Source: Bathymodiolus brooksi
Lineage: Eukaryota; Mollusca; Bivalvia; Mytilida; Modiolidae
Assembly: GCA_963680875.1 (NCBI GenBank)
Contig: OY804588.1
Span: 93,800,233 to 93,864,232 of the forward strand
Length of the DNA stretch: 64,000 nt
Reading direction: 5' to 3'
Below are positions 14,964-26,761 of the stretch, one piece after another (the stretch's first letter is position 1; each line of letters starts with the position of its first letter). A program made the translations under genes and the position numbers. The notes beneath the pieces were generated by a model. That model did not search any database and was not told where the DNA came from. It worked only from the letters and a program-made list of their open reading frames with translations.

Positions 14964-15322
14964 AGATAAAGAGTCAAATATGTCAAGAATTTTTTTTGTC
15001 AATATGTGACGTAAAAGTATTTTTGACATTTACGTCACCGAATATGGTACTGCTTTGACAACTATTTTACCTATTTTGTTCCTGTATTTAAATACTGTTA
15101 CAGTGACAGCCGGAACCTTTGAACCGTAATGAGAGCGGGAGGTTTGGCGCCTTAAAATCTGATTCAACCCACCATTTCTTTAGAAATGCCTGTACCAAGT
15201 CAGGGTCATTACGGTTTTCACAGTTTTCCGGTTGTTGACTGATTTTGTCTGTTTATATAATTATGAGTTTTGACTTTCCCTTTGTAAGATTGTTCGGAGT
15301 TCGGTAATTTTGTTGTTACCTT
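14964..15322 (+). other. Structured 3' untranslated region of the Penelope-like element, copy 1
   Basis: Non-coding tail between the reverse transcriptase stop and the satellite. AACCGTAATGA (15122-15132) is the exact reverse complement of TCATTACGGTT (15206-15216). The stem extends outward imperfectly through CCGGAA and TTCCGG. Inside it, CATTTCTTTAGAAATG (15173-15188) and CCTG...CAGG (15189-15204) form two further hairpins. The result is a multibranched fold expected of an RNA recognised by the element's own enzyme. I looked for a hammerhead core (CTGATGA plus GAAA) and did not find one. Inference only; no folding was computed. Confidence 0.5.
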
Positions 15323-18300
15323 TACACTATAACATTTGACATCTTTATCTTTTACAAAGCTATTCGTTATCATCCTACACTAAATCATTTGACATCTTTA
15401 TCTTTTACAAAGCTATTCGTCATCATCCTACACTGAAACATTTGACATCATTATCTTTTACAAAGCTATTCGTCATTATCCTACACTAAAACATTTGACA
15501 TCTTTATCTTTTACAAAGTTATTCGTCATCATCCTACGCTGAAACATTTGACATCTTTATCTTTTACAAAGTTATTCGTTGTCATCCTACACTAAATCAT
15601 TTGACATCTTTATCTTTTACAAAGCCTTTCGTAATCATCCTACACTAAAACACTTGACATCTTTATCTTTTACAAAGTTAATCGTCACCATCCTATGCTA
15701 AAACATTTGACATCCTTATATTTTACAAAGCTATTCGTCATCATCCTACAATTAAATATTTGACATCTTTATCTTTTACAAAGCTATTTGTCATCATCCT
15801 ACACTAAAACATTTGACATCTTTATCTTTTACAAAGCTGTTCGTCATCATCCTGCACCAAAACATTTGGCATCTTTATCTTTTACAAAGTTGTTCGTCAT
15901 CATCCTACACCAAAACATTTGGCATCTTTATATTTTACAACGCTATTCGTCATCTTCCTACACTAAAACATTTGACATCTTTATCATTTGCAAAGCTGTT
16001 CGTCATCATCCTACACTAATTCATTGGACATCTTTATCTTTTACAAAGCTGTTCGTCATCATCTTACACTAAAACATTTGACATCTTTATCTTTTACAAA
16101 GTTATTCGTCATCATCCTATACTAAAACATTTGACATCTTTATCTTTTACAAAGCTATTCGTCATCATCCTACACTAAAACATTTGACATCTTTATCTTT
16201 TACACAGCTATTCGTAATCATCTTACACTGAAACATTTAACATCTTTATCTTTTACAAAGCTGTTCGTTATCATCCTACACTAAAACATTTAACATCTTT
16301 ATCTTTTACAACGCTATTCGTCATCATCATACACTAAATTATTTGACATCTTTATCTTTTACAAAGCTATTCGTCATAATCCTGCACTGAGACATTTGAC
16401 ATCTTTATCTTTTACAAAGCTATTCGTCATTATCCTACACAAAAACATTTGACATCTTTATCTTTTACAAAGTTATTCGTTATCATCCTACACTAAATCA
16501 TTTGACATCTTTATCTTTTACAAAGCTATTCGTCATCATCCTACACTAACACATTTGACAACTTTATCTTTTACAACGCTATTCGTCATCATCCTACACT
16601 AAAACATTTGACATCTTTATCTTTTAAAAAGCTATTCGTCATCATCCTACACTAAAACATTTGACATCTTTATCTTTTAAAAAGCTATTCGTCATCATCC
16701 TACACTAAAACATTTGACATCTTTATCTTTTACAAAGCTGTTCGTCATCATCCTACACTAAGACATTTGACATCTTTATCTTTTACAACGCCATTCGCCA
16801 TCATCCTACACTAAAACACTTGACATCTTTATCTTTTACAAAGTTATTCGTTATCATCCTACATTAAATCATTTGACATCTTTATCTTTTACAACGCTAT
16901 TCGTCATCATCTTACACTAAAACATTTGACATCTTTATCTTTTACAAAGCTGTTCGTCATCATCCGACAATGAAACATTTGACATCTTTATCTTTTACAA
17001 AGCTCTTCGTCATCATCTTACACTAAACCATTTGACATCTTTATCTCTTACAAAGCTGTTCGTCATCATCCTACACTAAAACATTTGACATCTTTATCTT
17101 TTATAAAGCTATTCGTCATCATCCTACACTATAACATTTGACATCTTTATCTTTTACAAAGCTATTCGTCTTCAATCTACACTAAAACATTTGACATCTT
17201 TATCTTTTACAAAGCTATTCGTCATCATCCTAAACTATGAAATTTGACATCTTTATCTTTTACAAAGCTGTTCGTCATCATCCTACACCAAAACATTTGG
17301 CATCTTTATATTTTACAACGCTATTCGTCATCATCCTACACTAAAACATGTGGCATCTTTATCTTTTACAAAGCTATTCATCATCATCCTACACTAAAAC
17401 ATTTGACATCTTTATCTTTTACAAAGCTATTCATCATTATCCTACACTAAATCATTAGACATCTTTATCTTTTACAACGCTATTCGTCATCATCCTACAC
17501 TAAAACATTTGACATCTTTATCTTTTACAAAGCTGTTCGTCATCATCTTACACTAAAACATTTGACATCTTTATCTTTTACAAAGTTATTCGTCATCATC
17601 CTATACTAAAACATTTGACATCTTTATCTTTTACAAAGCTATTCGTCATCATCCTACACTAAAACATTTGACATCTTTATCTTTTACAACGCTATTCGTC
17701 ATCATTCTACACTAAAACATTTGACATCTTCATCTTTTACAACGCTATTCGTCTTCATCCTACACTAAAACATTTGACATCTTTATCTTTTACACAGCTA
17801 TTCGCCATCATCCTACACTGTAACATATCACATCTTTATCTTTTACACAGCTATTCGTAATCATCCTACACTGAAACATTTAACATCTTTATCTTTTACA
17901 AAGCTGTTCGTTATCATCCTACACTAAAACATTTAACATCTTTATCTTTTACAACGCTATTCGTCATCATCCTACACTAAATTATTTGACATCTTTATCT
18001 TTTACACAGCTATTCGTCATTATCCTACACTAAAACATTTGACATCTTTATCTTTTACACAACTATTCGTCATCATTCCACACTGAATCATTTGACATCT
18101 TTATCTTTCACACAGCTATTCGTCATCATTCTACACTAAAACATTTGACATCTTTATCTTTTACAACGCTATTCGTCATCATCCTACACTAAAACATTTG
18201 ACATCTTTATCTTTTACACAACTATTCGTCATCATTCTACACTAAAACATTTGACATCTTTATCTTTTACAACGCTATTCGTCATCATTATACACTAAAA

Positions 18301-21300
18301 CATTTAACATCCTTATCTTTTACAAAGCTGTTCGTTATCATCCTACACTAAAACATTTAACATCTTTATCTTTTACAAAGTTATTCGTTATCATCCTACA
18401 TTAAATCATTTGATATCATTATCTTTTACAACGCTATTCGTCATCATCTAACACTAAAACATTTGACATCTTTATCTTTTACAACGCTATTCGTCATCAT
18501 CCTACACTAAAACATTTCACATCTTTATCTTTTACAAAGCCATTCGTCATGATCCTACACTAAAACATTTGACATCTTTATCTTTTACAAAGCTATTCGT
18601 CATCATCCTACACTAAAAATTTGACATCTTTATATTTTACAAAGCTATTCGTCATCATCCTACAATAGAACATTTGACATCTTTATCTTTTACAAAGCTA
18701 TTCGTCACATCCTACACTAAAACATATGACATCTTTATATAATACAAAGCTATTCGTCATCATCCTACAATAAAACATTTGACATCTTTATCTTTTACAA
18801 AGCTCTTCGTCATCATCTTACACTAAACCATTTGATATCTTTATCTCTTACAAAGCTGTTCGTCATCATCCTACACTAAAACATTTGACATCTTTATCTT
18901 TTATAAAGCTATTCGTCATCATCCTACACTATAATATTTGACATCTTTATCTTTTATAAAGCTATTCGTCATCAATCTACACTAAAACATTTGACATCTT
19001 TATCTTTTACAAAGCTATTCGTCATCATCCTAAACTATGAAATTTGACATCTTTATCTTTTACAAAGCTGTTCGTCATCATCCTACACCAAAACATTTGG
19101 CATCTTTATATTTTACAACGCTATTCGTCATCATCCTACACTAAAACATGTGGCATCTTTATCTTTTACAAAGCTATTCATCATCATCCTACACTAAAAC
19201 ATTTGACATCTTTATCTTTTACAAAGCTATTCGTCATTATCCTACACTAAATCATTTGACATCTTTATCTTTAACAACGCTATTCGTCATCATCCTACAC
19301 TGAAACATTTGACATCTTTATCTTTTACAAAGCTATTCGTCATCATCCTACACTAATTCATTGGACATCTTTATCTTTTACAAAGCTGTTCGTCATCATC
19401 TTACACTAAAACATTTGACATCTTTATCTTTTACAAAGTTATTCGTCATCATCCTATACTAAAACATTTGACATCTTTATCTTTTACAAAGCTATTCGTC
19501 ATCATCCTACACTAAAACATTTGACATCTTTATCTTTTACACAGCTATTCGTAATCATCTTACACTGAAACATTTAACATCTTTATCTTTTACAAAGCTG
19601 TTCGTTATCATCCTACACTAAAACATTTAACATCTTTATCTTTTACAACGCTATTCGTCATCATCATACACTAAATTATTTGACATCTTTATCTTTTACA
19701 AAGCTATTCGTCATAATCCTGCACTGAGACATTTGACATCTTTATCTTTTACAAAGCTATTCGTCATTATCCTACACAAAAACATTTGACATCTTTATCT
19801 TTTACAAAGTTATTCGTTATCATCCTACACTAAATCATTTGACATCTTTATCTTTTACAAAGCTATTCGTCATCATCCTACACTAACACATTTGACAACT
19901 TTATCTTTTACAACGCTATTCGTCATCATCCTACACTAAAACATTTGACATCTTTATCTTTTAAAAAGCTATTCGTCATCATCCTACACTAAAACATTTG
20001 ACATCTTTATCTTTTAAAAAGCTATTCGTCATCATCCTACACTAAAACATTTGACATCTTTATCTTTTACAAAGCTGTTCGTCATCATCCTACACTAAGA
20101 CATTTGACATCTTTATCTTTTACAACGCCATTCGCCATCATCCTACACTAAAACACTTGACATCTTTATCTTTTACAAAGTTATTCGTTATCATCCTACA
20201 TTAAATCATTTGACATCTTTATCTTTTACAACGCTATTCGTCATCATCTTACACTAAAACATTTGACATCTTTATCTTTTACAAAGCTGTTCGTCATCAT
20301 CCGACAATGAAACATTTGACATCTTTATCTTTTACAAAGCTCTTCGTCATCATCTTACACTAAACCATTTGACATCTTTATCTCTTACAAAGCTGTTCGT
20401 CATCATCCTACACTAAAACATTTGACATCTTTATCTTTTATAAAGCTATTCGTCATCATCCTACACTATAACATTTGACATCTTTATCTTTTACAAAGCT
20501 ATTCGTCTTCAATCTACACTAAAACATTTGACATCTTTATCTTTTACAAAGCTATTCGTCATCATCCTAAACTATGAAATTTGACATCTTTATCTTTTAC
20601 AAAGCTGTTCGTCATCATCCTACACCAAAACATTTGGCATCTTTATATTTTACAACGCTATTCGTCATCATCCTACACTAAAACATGTGGCATCTTTATC
20701 TTTTACAAAGCTATTCATCATCATCCTACACTAAAACATTTGACATCTTTATCTTTTACAAAGCTATTCATCATTATCCTACACTAAATCATTAGACATC
20801 TTTATCTTTTACAACGCTATTCGTCATCATCCTACACTGAAACATTTGACATCTTTATCTTTTACAAAGCTATTCGTCATCATCCTACACTAAAACATTT
20901 GACATCTTTATCTTTTACAAAGCTGTTCGTCATCATCTTACACTAAAACATTTGACATCTTTATCTTTTACAAAGTTATTCGTCATCATCCTATACTAAA
21001 ACATTTGACATCTTTATCTTTTACAAAGCTATTCGTCATCATCCTACACTAAAACATTTGACATCTTTATCTTTTACAAAGTTATTCGTTATCATCCTAC
21101 ATTAAATCATTTGACATCTCTATATTTTACAAAGCTATTCGTCATCATCCTACAATAGAACATTTAATATCTTTATCTTTTACTAAGCTATTCGTCATCA
21201 TCCTACACTAAAACATATGACATCTTTATATTTTACAAAGCTATTCGTCATCATCCTACAATACAACATTTGACATCTTTATCTTCTTTTACAAAGCTAT

Positions 21301-21524
21301 TCGTCATTATCTTGCACTGAAACATTTGACATCTTTTATCTTTTACAAAGCTATTCGTCATCATCCTACACTATAACATTTGACATCTTTATCTTTTACA
21401 AAGCTATTCGTCATCAACCTACACTAAAACATTTGACATCTTTATATTTTACAAAGCTATTCGTCATCATCCTAAACTAAGACATTTGACATCTTTATCT
21501 TTTACAAAGTTATTCGTTATCATC
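15323..21524. repeat. 53-bp satellite array, middle block
   Basis: Continuation of the 53-bp satellite between the two retroelement copies, about 117 units. It contains the junction between the two 8.5-kb duplication copies near 15990-16020, recognisable by the TAATTCATTGG unit variant. Reading frames of 68-147 codons here come from runs of TTTGGC or otherwise stop-free units and are not genes. Confidence 0.97.
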
Positions 21525-21525
21525 T

Positions 21526-23502
21526 GAACCTCTTCATGATAACAACAGAAAATTCCTCCATATTCCGTTTGCTAACAAAGGAATCGATGCTATTAACATC
21601 AGCAACATTCTTAATAGAAAAGAGGTCGTAAAAGAAATTCCACCATATTTCAAAAATCAATCTGTTCCCATTGTCTCCTATAGTTACACTAACAGCATTG
21701 GACGTAAAATTTTCAATTACAAAGAAGCATTGCAAGATATTAACATAGAAGAGTACCTTAAGAACCCTCTGACTTGTGACTGCTCCCACTCTCCTTTTCA
21801 ATACAACCCATCTGGACATGTAATCACTGGTGATCTGAATATCATTCAACATGAGAGTCTCCGAAAGGTGATTTCTCATGGTCCTAAATTCATAGAACCT
21901 CAACACATCAATTGGAAACATAATTTCAAGATAATTATGGATGCTGTTGAAGATTATGCTAGAAGGTGGATAAAGAGAGAAGTAGACCAAGATCCTGAGT
22001 TAGAGTCCTTGTCAGACTGGGTTAGAACAATTAGGTCTCTAGTACAAGGTCGGATTCACAAACTCAAAAATTGTGTTAATAGTCGACCTAAGTCTGTATT
22101 TAAAGACCAAGAAGCTGTTAAGTGTCTTTCCTCTCTTCATGACAAATATGTTATCGTTCCTGCGGACAAGGCTTCCAACAATATCATGTTTGTATGTAAA
22201 TCATATTACTTCGAATGCCTAATCAAGGAATTAGGTATAAATAGCAACACCTCTAGTAATACCACATACAAACCAACTTCGTTCGACAAAGATGAAATCC
22301 TAGCTAACCACAGATCATTCATGACCTCTTTAAACATTCCCTCTGGTAAAAAGTCTGAGGATTTACCCTATTTATATTGGATACCTAAACTCCATAAGCC
22401 ACCATACAAAGAAAGGTACATAGCGGGATCATCAACTTGTTCGACGAAAGAATTGTCTATTCACCTAACAAAGATTCTGTCTGCAGTAAAAGAGGGACAA
22501 CAGAAATATTGTGAAACTGTTTACTCGCGTAGTGGCATAAATCACATGTGGATTTTGAAAAACTCTAAAGATCTGTTGGATAACCTGAAATCAAGATCTT
22601 TCTCTCAGGTATCCTCCATCAAAACCTTTGATTTTTCAACTCTATATACCACCCTACCGCATGACAAATTAAAAACCCGCTTAAAAGAAACAATTCATAA
22701 AGCTTTTAGTCATAGAAACTATGGCTCAAAATTTGTTGTGTTAGGCTACAATTCCACATATTTTTCAAACAAAATTCATAAAGGTAAAACATGCTACTCC
22801 GAGGAACAAGTGATCAGTATGCTGGAGTTCCTCATCGATAACATATTTGTCTCCTTTGGAGGGACACTGTTTCAGCAGGTCGTCGGCATACCAATGGGTA
22901 CGAATTGTGCCCCTCTTCTAGCCGATTTATTTTTATACTCATACGAGTCGGAGTTTCTTCAAAAGCTTGTAAAAGATAAGAAGATTCATGAGGCTAGAGC
23001 CTTTAATTTCACATACAGGTATATTGATGACGTTTTATCTATCAATAATTCTAGATTTGCAGAATTTCTTCCATTGATATATCCTCCAGAGCTGGAAGTT
23101 AAAGAGACCACCGATACAGCTTCGTCCGCATCATTTTTGGACTTATACCTCGAATTTGACGACAGTGGTCAACTCAGTACTAAAATTTATGATAAGCGGG
23201 ACGACTTCAATTTTAAAATCATAAATTTTCCAAATATGTGCAGCAATATACCAGCTTCTCCTGCATATGGTGTTTACATCTCGCAATTGATTCGCTATGC
23301 AAGGGGCAGTAGCAATTATTCTGATTTCCTGAAACGTCATCTTCATCTGAGAAACAGGCTACTGGACCAGGGCTATAAAAAGATTCGCCTTATTCGATCT
23401 CTTAAAAAGTTTATATTCCGATACCAATATCTTGTCGAAATATATTCCGTCTCTGCAGAAAAAATTATAAGCGATGCATTTTCATATAGTGAAAATGTAT
23501 AA
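21526..23502 (+). pseudogene. Reverse transcriptase of a Penelope-like element, N-terminally truncated (copy 2)
   Basis: Same 658-codon frame as at 12987-14963, with an identical translation across the 590 codons from the TTG at 21730. Palm motifs sit at the corresponding places: FDFSTLYTTLP near 22628, GIPMGTNCAPLLADLF near 22886 and YIDD near 23018. No ATG start and no endonuclease domain are present. The identity of the two copies points to very recent duplication or ongoing homogenisation. Confidence 0.86.
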
Positions 23503-23861
23503 AGATAAAGAGTCAAATATGTCAAGAATTTTTTTTGTCAATATGTGACGTAAAAGTATTTTTGACATTTACGTCACCGAATATGGTACTGCTTTGACAA
23601 CTATTTTACCTATTTTGTTCCTGTATTTAAATACTGTTACAGTGACAGCCGGAACCTTTGAACCGTAATGAGAGCGGGAGGTTTGGCGCCTTAAAATCTG
23701 ATTCAACCCACCATTTCTTTAGAAATGCCTGTACCAAGTCAGGGTCATTACGGTTTTCACAGTTTTCCGGTTGTTGACTGATTTTGTCTGTTTATATAAT
23801 TATGAGTTTTGACTTTCCCTTTGTAAGATTGTTCGGAGTTCGGTAATTTTGTTGTTACCTT
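23503..23861 (+). other. Structured 3' untranslated region of the Penelope-like element, copy 2
   Basis: Second copy of the 359-bp tail, with the same AACCGTAATGA / TCATTACGGTT stem (about 23661-23671 and 23745-23755) and inner hairpins. It ends at GTTGTTACCTT directly before the resumed satellite. Confidence 0.5.
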
Positions 23862-25778
23862 TACACTATAACATTTGACATCTTTATCTTTTACAAAGCT
23901 ATTCGTTATCATCCTACACTAAATCATTTGACATCTTTATCTTTTACAAAGCTATTCGTCATCATCCTACACTGAAACATTTGACATCATTATCTTTTAC
24001 AAAGCTATTCGTCATTATCCTACACTAAAACATTTGACATCTTTATCTTTTACAAAGTTATTCGTCATCATCCTACGCTGAAACATTTGACATCTTTATC
24101 TTTTACAAAGTTATTCGTTGTCATCCTACACTAAATCATTTGACATCTTTATCTTTTACAAAGCCTTTCGTAATCATCCTACACTAAAACACTTGACATC
24201 TTTATCTTTTACAAAGTTAATCGTCACCATCCTATGCTAAAACATTTGACATCCTTATATTTTACAAAGCTATTCGTCATCATCCTACAATTAAATATTT
24301 GACATCTTTATCTTTTACAAAGCTATTTGTCATCATCCTACACTAAAACATTTGACATCTTTATCTTTTACAAAGCTGTTCGTCATCATCCTGCACCAAA
24401 ACATTTGGCATCTTTATCTTTTACAAAGTTGTTCGTCATCATCCTACACCAAAACATTTGGCATCTTTATATTTTACAACGCTATTCGTCATCTTCCTAC
24501 ACTAAAACATTTGACATCTTTATCATTTACAACATTATTCGTCATCATCCTACACTAAAACATTTGGCATCTTTATCTTTTACAAAGCTGTTCGTCATCA
24601 TCCTACACTATGACATTTGGCATCTTTATCTTTTACAAAGCTGTTCGTCATCATCCTACACTAAAACATTTGACATATTTATCTTTTACAACGCTATTCG
24701 TCTTCATCCTACACTAAAACATTTGACATCTTTATCTTTTACAACGCTATTCGTCATCATCCTACACTAAATCATTTGACATCTTTATCTTTTACAACGC
24801 TATTCGTCATCATTCTTCACTAAAACATTTGACATCTTCATCTTTTACAACGCTATTCGTCTTCATCCTACACTAAAACATTTGACATCTTTATCTTTTA
24901 CACAGCTATTCGCCATCATCCTACACTGTAACATATCACATCTTTATGTTTTACACAGCTATTCGTCATCATCCGACACTGAAACATTTGATATCTTTAT
25001 CTTTTACAACGCTATTCGTCATCATCCTACACTAAAACATATGACATCTTTATCTTTTACACAGCTATTCGTAATCATCCTACACTGAAACATTTAACAT
25101 CTTTATCTTTTACAAAGCTGTTCGTTATCATCCTACACTAAAACATTTAACATCTTTATCTTTTACAACGCTATTCGTCATCATCCTACACTAAATTATT
25201 TGACATCTTTATCTTTTACACAGCTATTCGTCATCGTCCTACACTAAAACATTTGACATCTTTATCTTTTACACAACTATTCGTCATCATTCTACACTGA
25301 ATCATTTGACATCTTTATCTTTCACACAGCTATTCGTCATCATTCTACACTAAAACATTTGACATCTTTATCTTTTACACAACTATTCGTCATCATTCTA
25401 CACTAAAACATTTGACATCTTTATCTTTTACAACGCTATTCGTCATCATTATACACTAAAACATTTAACATCCTTATCTTTTACAAAGCTGTTCGTTATC
25501 ATCCTACACTAAAACATTTAACATCTTTATCTTTCACACAGCTATTCGTCATCATCCTACACTAAAACATTTGACATCTTTATCTTTTACACAGCTATTC
25601 GTCATCATCCTACACTAAAACATTTGACATCTTTATCTTTTACAACGCTATTCGTCATCATCCTACACTAAAACATGTGGCATCTTTATCTTTTACAACG
25701 CTATTCGTCATCATCCTACACTAAAACATTTGACATCTTTATCTTTTACACAGCTATTCGTCATTATTCTACACTAAA
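23862..25778. repeat. 53-bp satellite array, right block and edge
   Basis: About 36 further units, then an abrupt end: the last unit runs into AAAAGAAAAATTAAAAGG with no decay of the repeat. Units with ACACAG dominate near this edge. The last 150 bp show no more divergence than the interior, contrary to the usual picture of degenerate array edges. Confidence 0.96.
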
Positions 25779-26715
25779 AGAAAAATTAAAAGGTTTCGTT
25801 CAACTTTGTATCATAAAAGACAATGTCTACTGTTGGTACAAACAGGGTCGGCCTCAGGAGTTGCGGTGCCCCATAAACAATTATAATCATTGCTGGTCTC
25901 TGTAAAATCTGCAATGTGTACTTGAACACTCCTGTGTAGATAACTCCAGCACGAGGTCCCTTAAGCGCGTGACTTTATTGGGAGCAATTGGTTCAATTGG
26001 CATAAGGACGATTCTTGGTATATATATTTTGCTTTATGAAGGGACCAATATAAACACTGATTTTTAATCTATAGCAAAAAGGTCTACGAAACTGACATCG
26101 TCAAAATAATTATTGTTTTTAATCGGAAATATATTATATTTGTTATTTTTAGAGAACATTTCTATTTTCTTTAGTACACAGTATACAATCCAACTGTGAG
26201 TGCTCATGTTCTAATTTACTTGTTCCTTTATAAATTTGACGCAGAATTCATGCAAGGTGCTTCTCAAAAATAAACGAAATGAGCCTAGATTTGTCCTTTC
26301 GTAGATGGTGTGTGTTTTTTTCCCCCGCTGAATAAATCAGTGTACTGATGGTGGCGGTCGCACCTTCCCCGTTGAGCTTGAAATAAAGGATACCACTTAA
26401 ACAGCCATGTAGATTACATACCTAGATATCGACAGCGAGCACGACAGGTAAGGAACAGTTAAGTAGGTTACATAAAGACATTGACAGCGAGCACGACCAG
26501 GTAGCAACGACCAAAGGAAATATTCTAGAAGCGACTGCGCATAGAGTACATGAAAATGTTCTAGTAGCACCTGCATATATATAGAGTACTTGTATAAATC
26601 GCTTATTTGATACGATCTTACAAGAACCTGTGTTTTCTATCATCATTATCTCGATATAGCGTTGCTGCTAACATGATATAATTGAAATATTGTTGAAAGT
26701 GGCGTGAAACACCAT

Positions 26716-26717
<2 letters not shown>
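25779..26717. other. Low-copy intergenic DNA
   Basis: No gene recognised. The stretch contains a diverged local duplication: TCGACAGCGAGCACGACAGG at 26429 resembles TTGACAGCGAGCACGACCAG about 52 bp later, and a TTCTAG...TAGAGTAC segment near 26523 is repeated near 26559. Codon-like frames here are short and interrupted. Confidence 0.6.

Positions 26718-26758
<41 letters not shown>
26718..26758. repeat. (CT)n microsatellite
   Basis: Perfect CT dinucleotide run of 41 bp. A frame on the minus strand through it reads Glu-Arg repeats and is not a gene. Confidence 0.97.

Positions 26759-26761
<3 letters not shown>

Larger units (their letters stand above)
12986..15322 (+). mobile_element. 5'-truncated Penelope-like retroelement, copy 1
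   Basis: A 2,337-bp non-satellite insertion inside the 53-bp array. Uninterrupted versions of the site survive at about 2633-2660 and 4704-4731, so both edges can be placed. The left flank ends in TTATCATC and the right flank resumes at TACACTATAAC. I see no target-site duplication, and at most one base of the target is lost. The insert is a coding remnant open in frame from its first codon to a TAA at 14961, followed by a 359-bp 3' untranslated region. No start, promoter or terminal repeat is present at the left edge, so the element is 5' truncated. The 3' part resembles a module I recall from bivalve transcripts (memory only). Confidence 0.88.
7580..15990. repeat. 8.5-kb segmental duplication, copy A
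   Basis: From about 7.85 kb onward every landmark in this block recurs exactly 8,539 bp later: the variant satellite units at 8705, 10505 and 12042, the whole retroelement, and the satellite beyond it. The first few hundred bases align at an offset of 8,433 bp because copy B has two extra 53-bp units (106 bp). I saw only isolated single-base differences, for example near 12504 versus 21043 and near 10733 versus 19272. The block contains smaller internal repeats of about 3.2-3.3 kb (7274 to 10505; 8705 to 12042). Confidence 0.88.
21525..23861 (+). mobile_element. 5'-truncated Penelope-like retroelement, copy 2
   Basis: Copy of the element at 12986-15322, displaced by exactly 8,539 bp, with the same satellite flanks on both sides. 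The shared flanks show that this is a product of array duplication and not a second retrotransposition event. I saw no difference between the copies in the stretches compared. Confidence 0.88.
15991..24530. repeat. 8.5-kb segmental duplication, copy B
   Basis: Tandem copy of the block at 7580-15990, including a second copy of the Penelope-like element with an identical translation over 590 codons. Similarity to copy A ends near 24530, where a TTTACAACATTATTCG unit replaces the TTTGCAAAGCTGTTCG unit found at 15985. This is consistent with unequal crossing-over between satellite units at the two ends. A collapsed or duplicated long-read assembly could give the same appearance. Confidence 0.86.

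Noticed and set aside
14964..15322. Hammerhead ribozyme, expected in some Penelope-like elements
   Set aside because: I found inverted repeats but not the CTGATGA and GAAA core in the right order.
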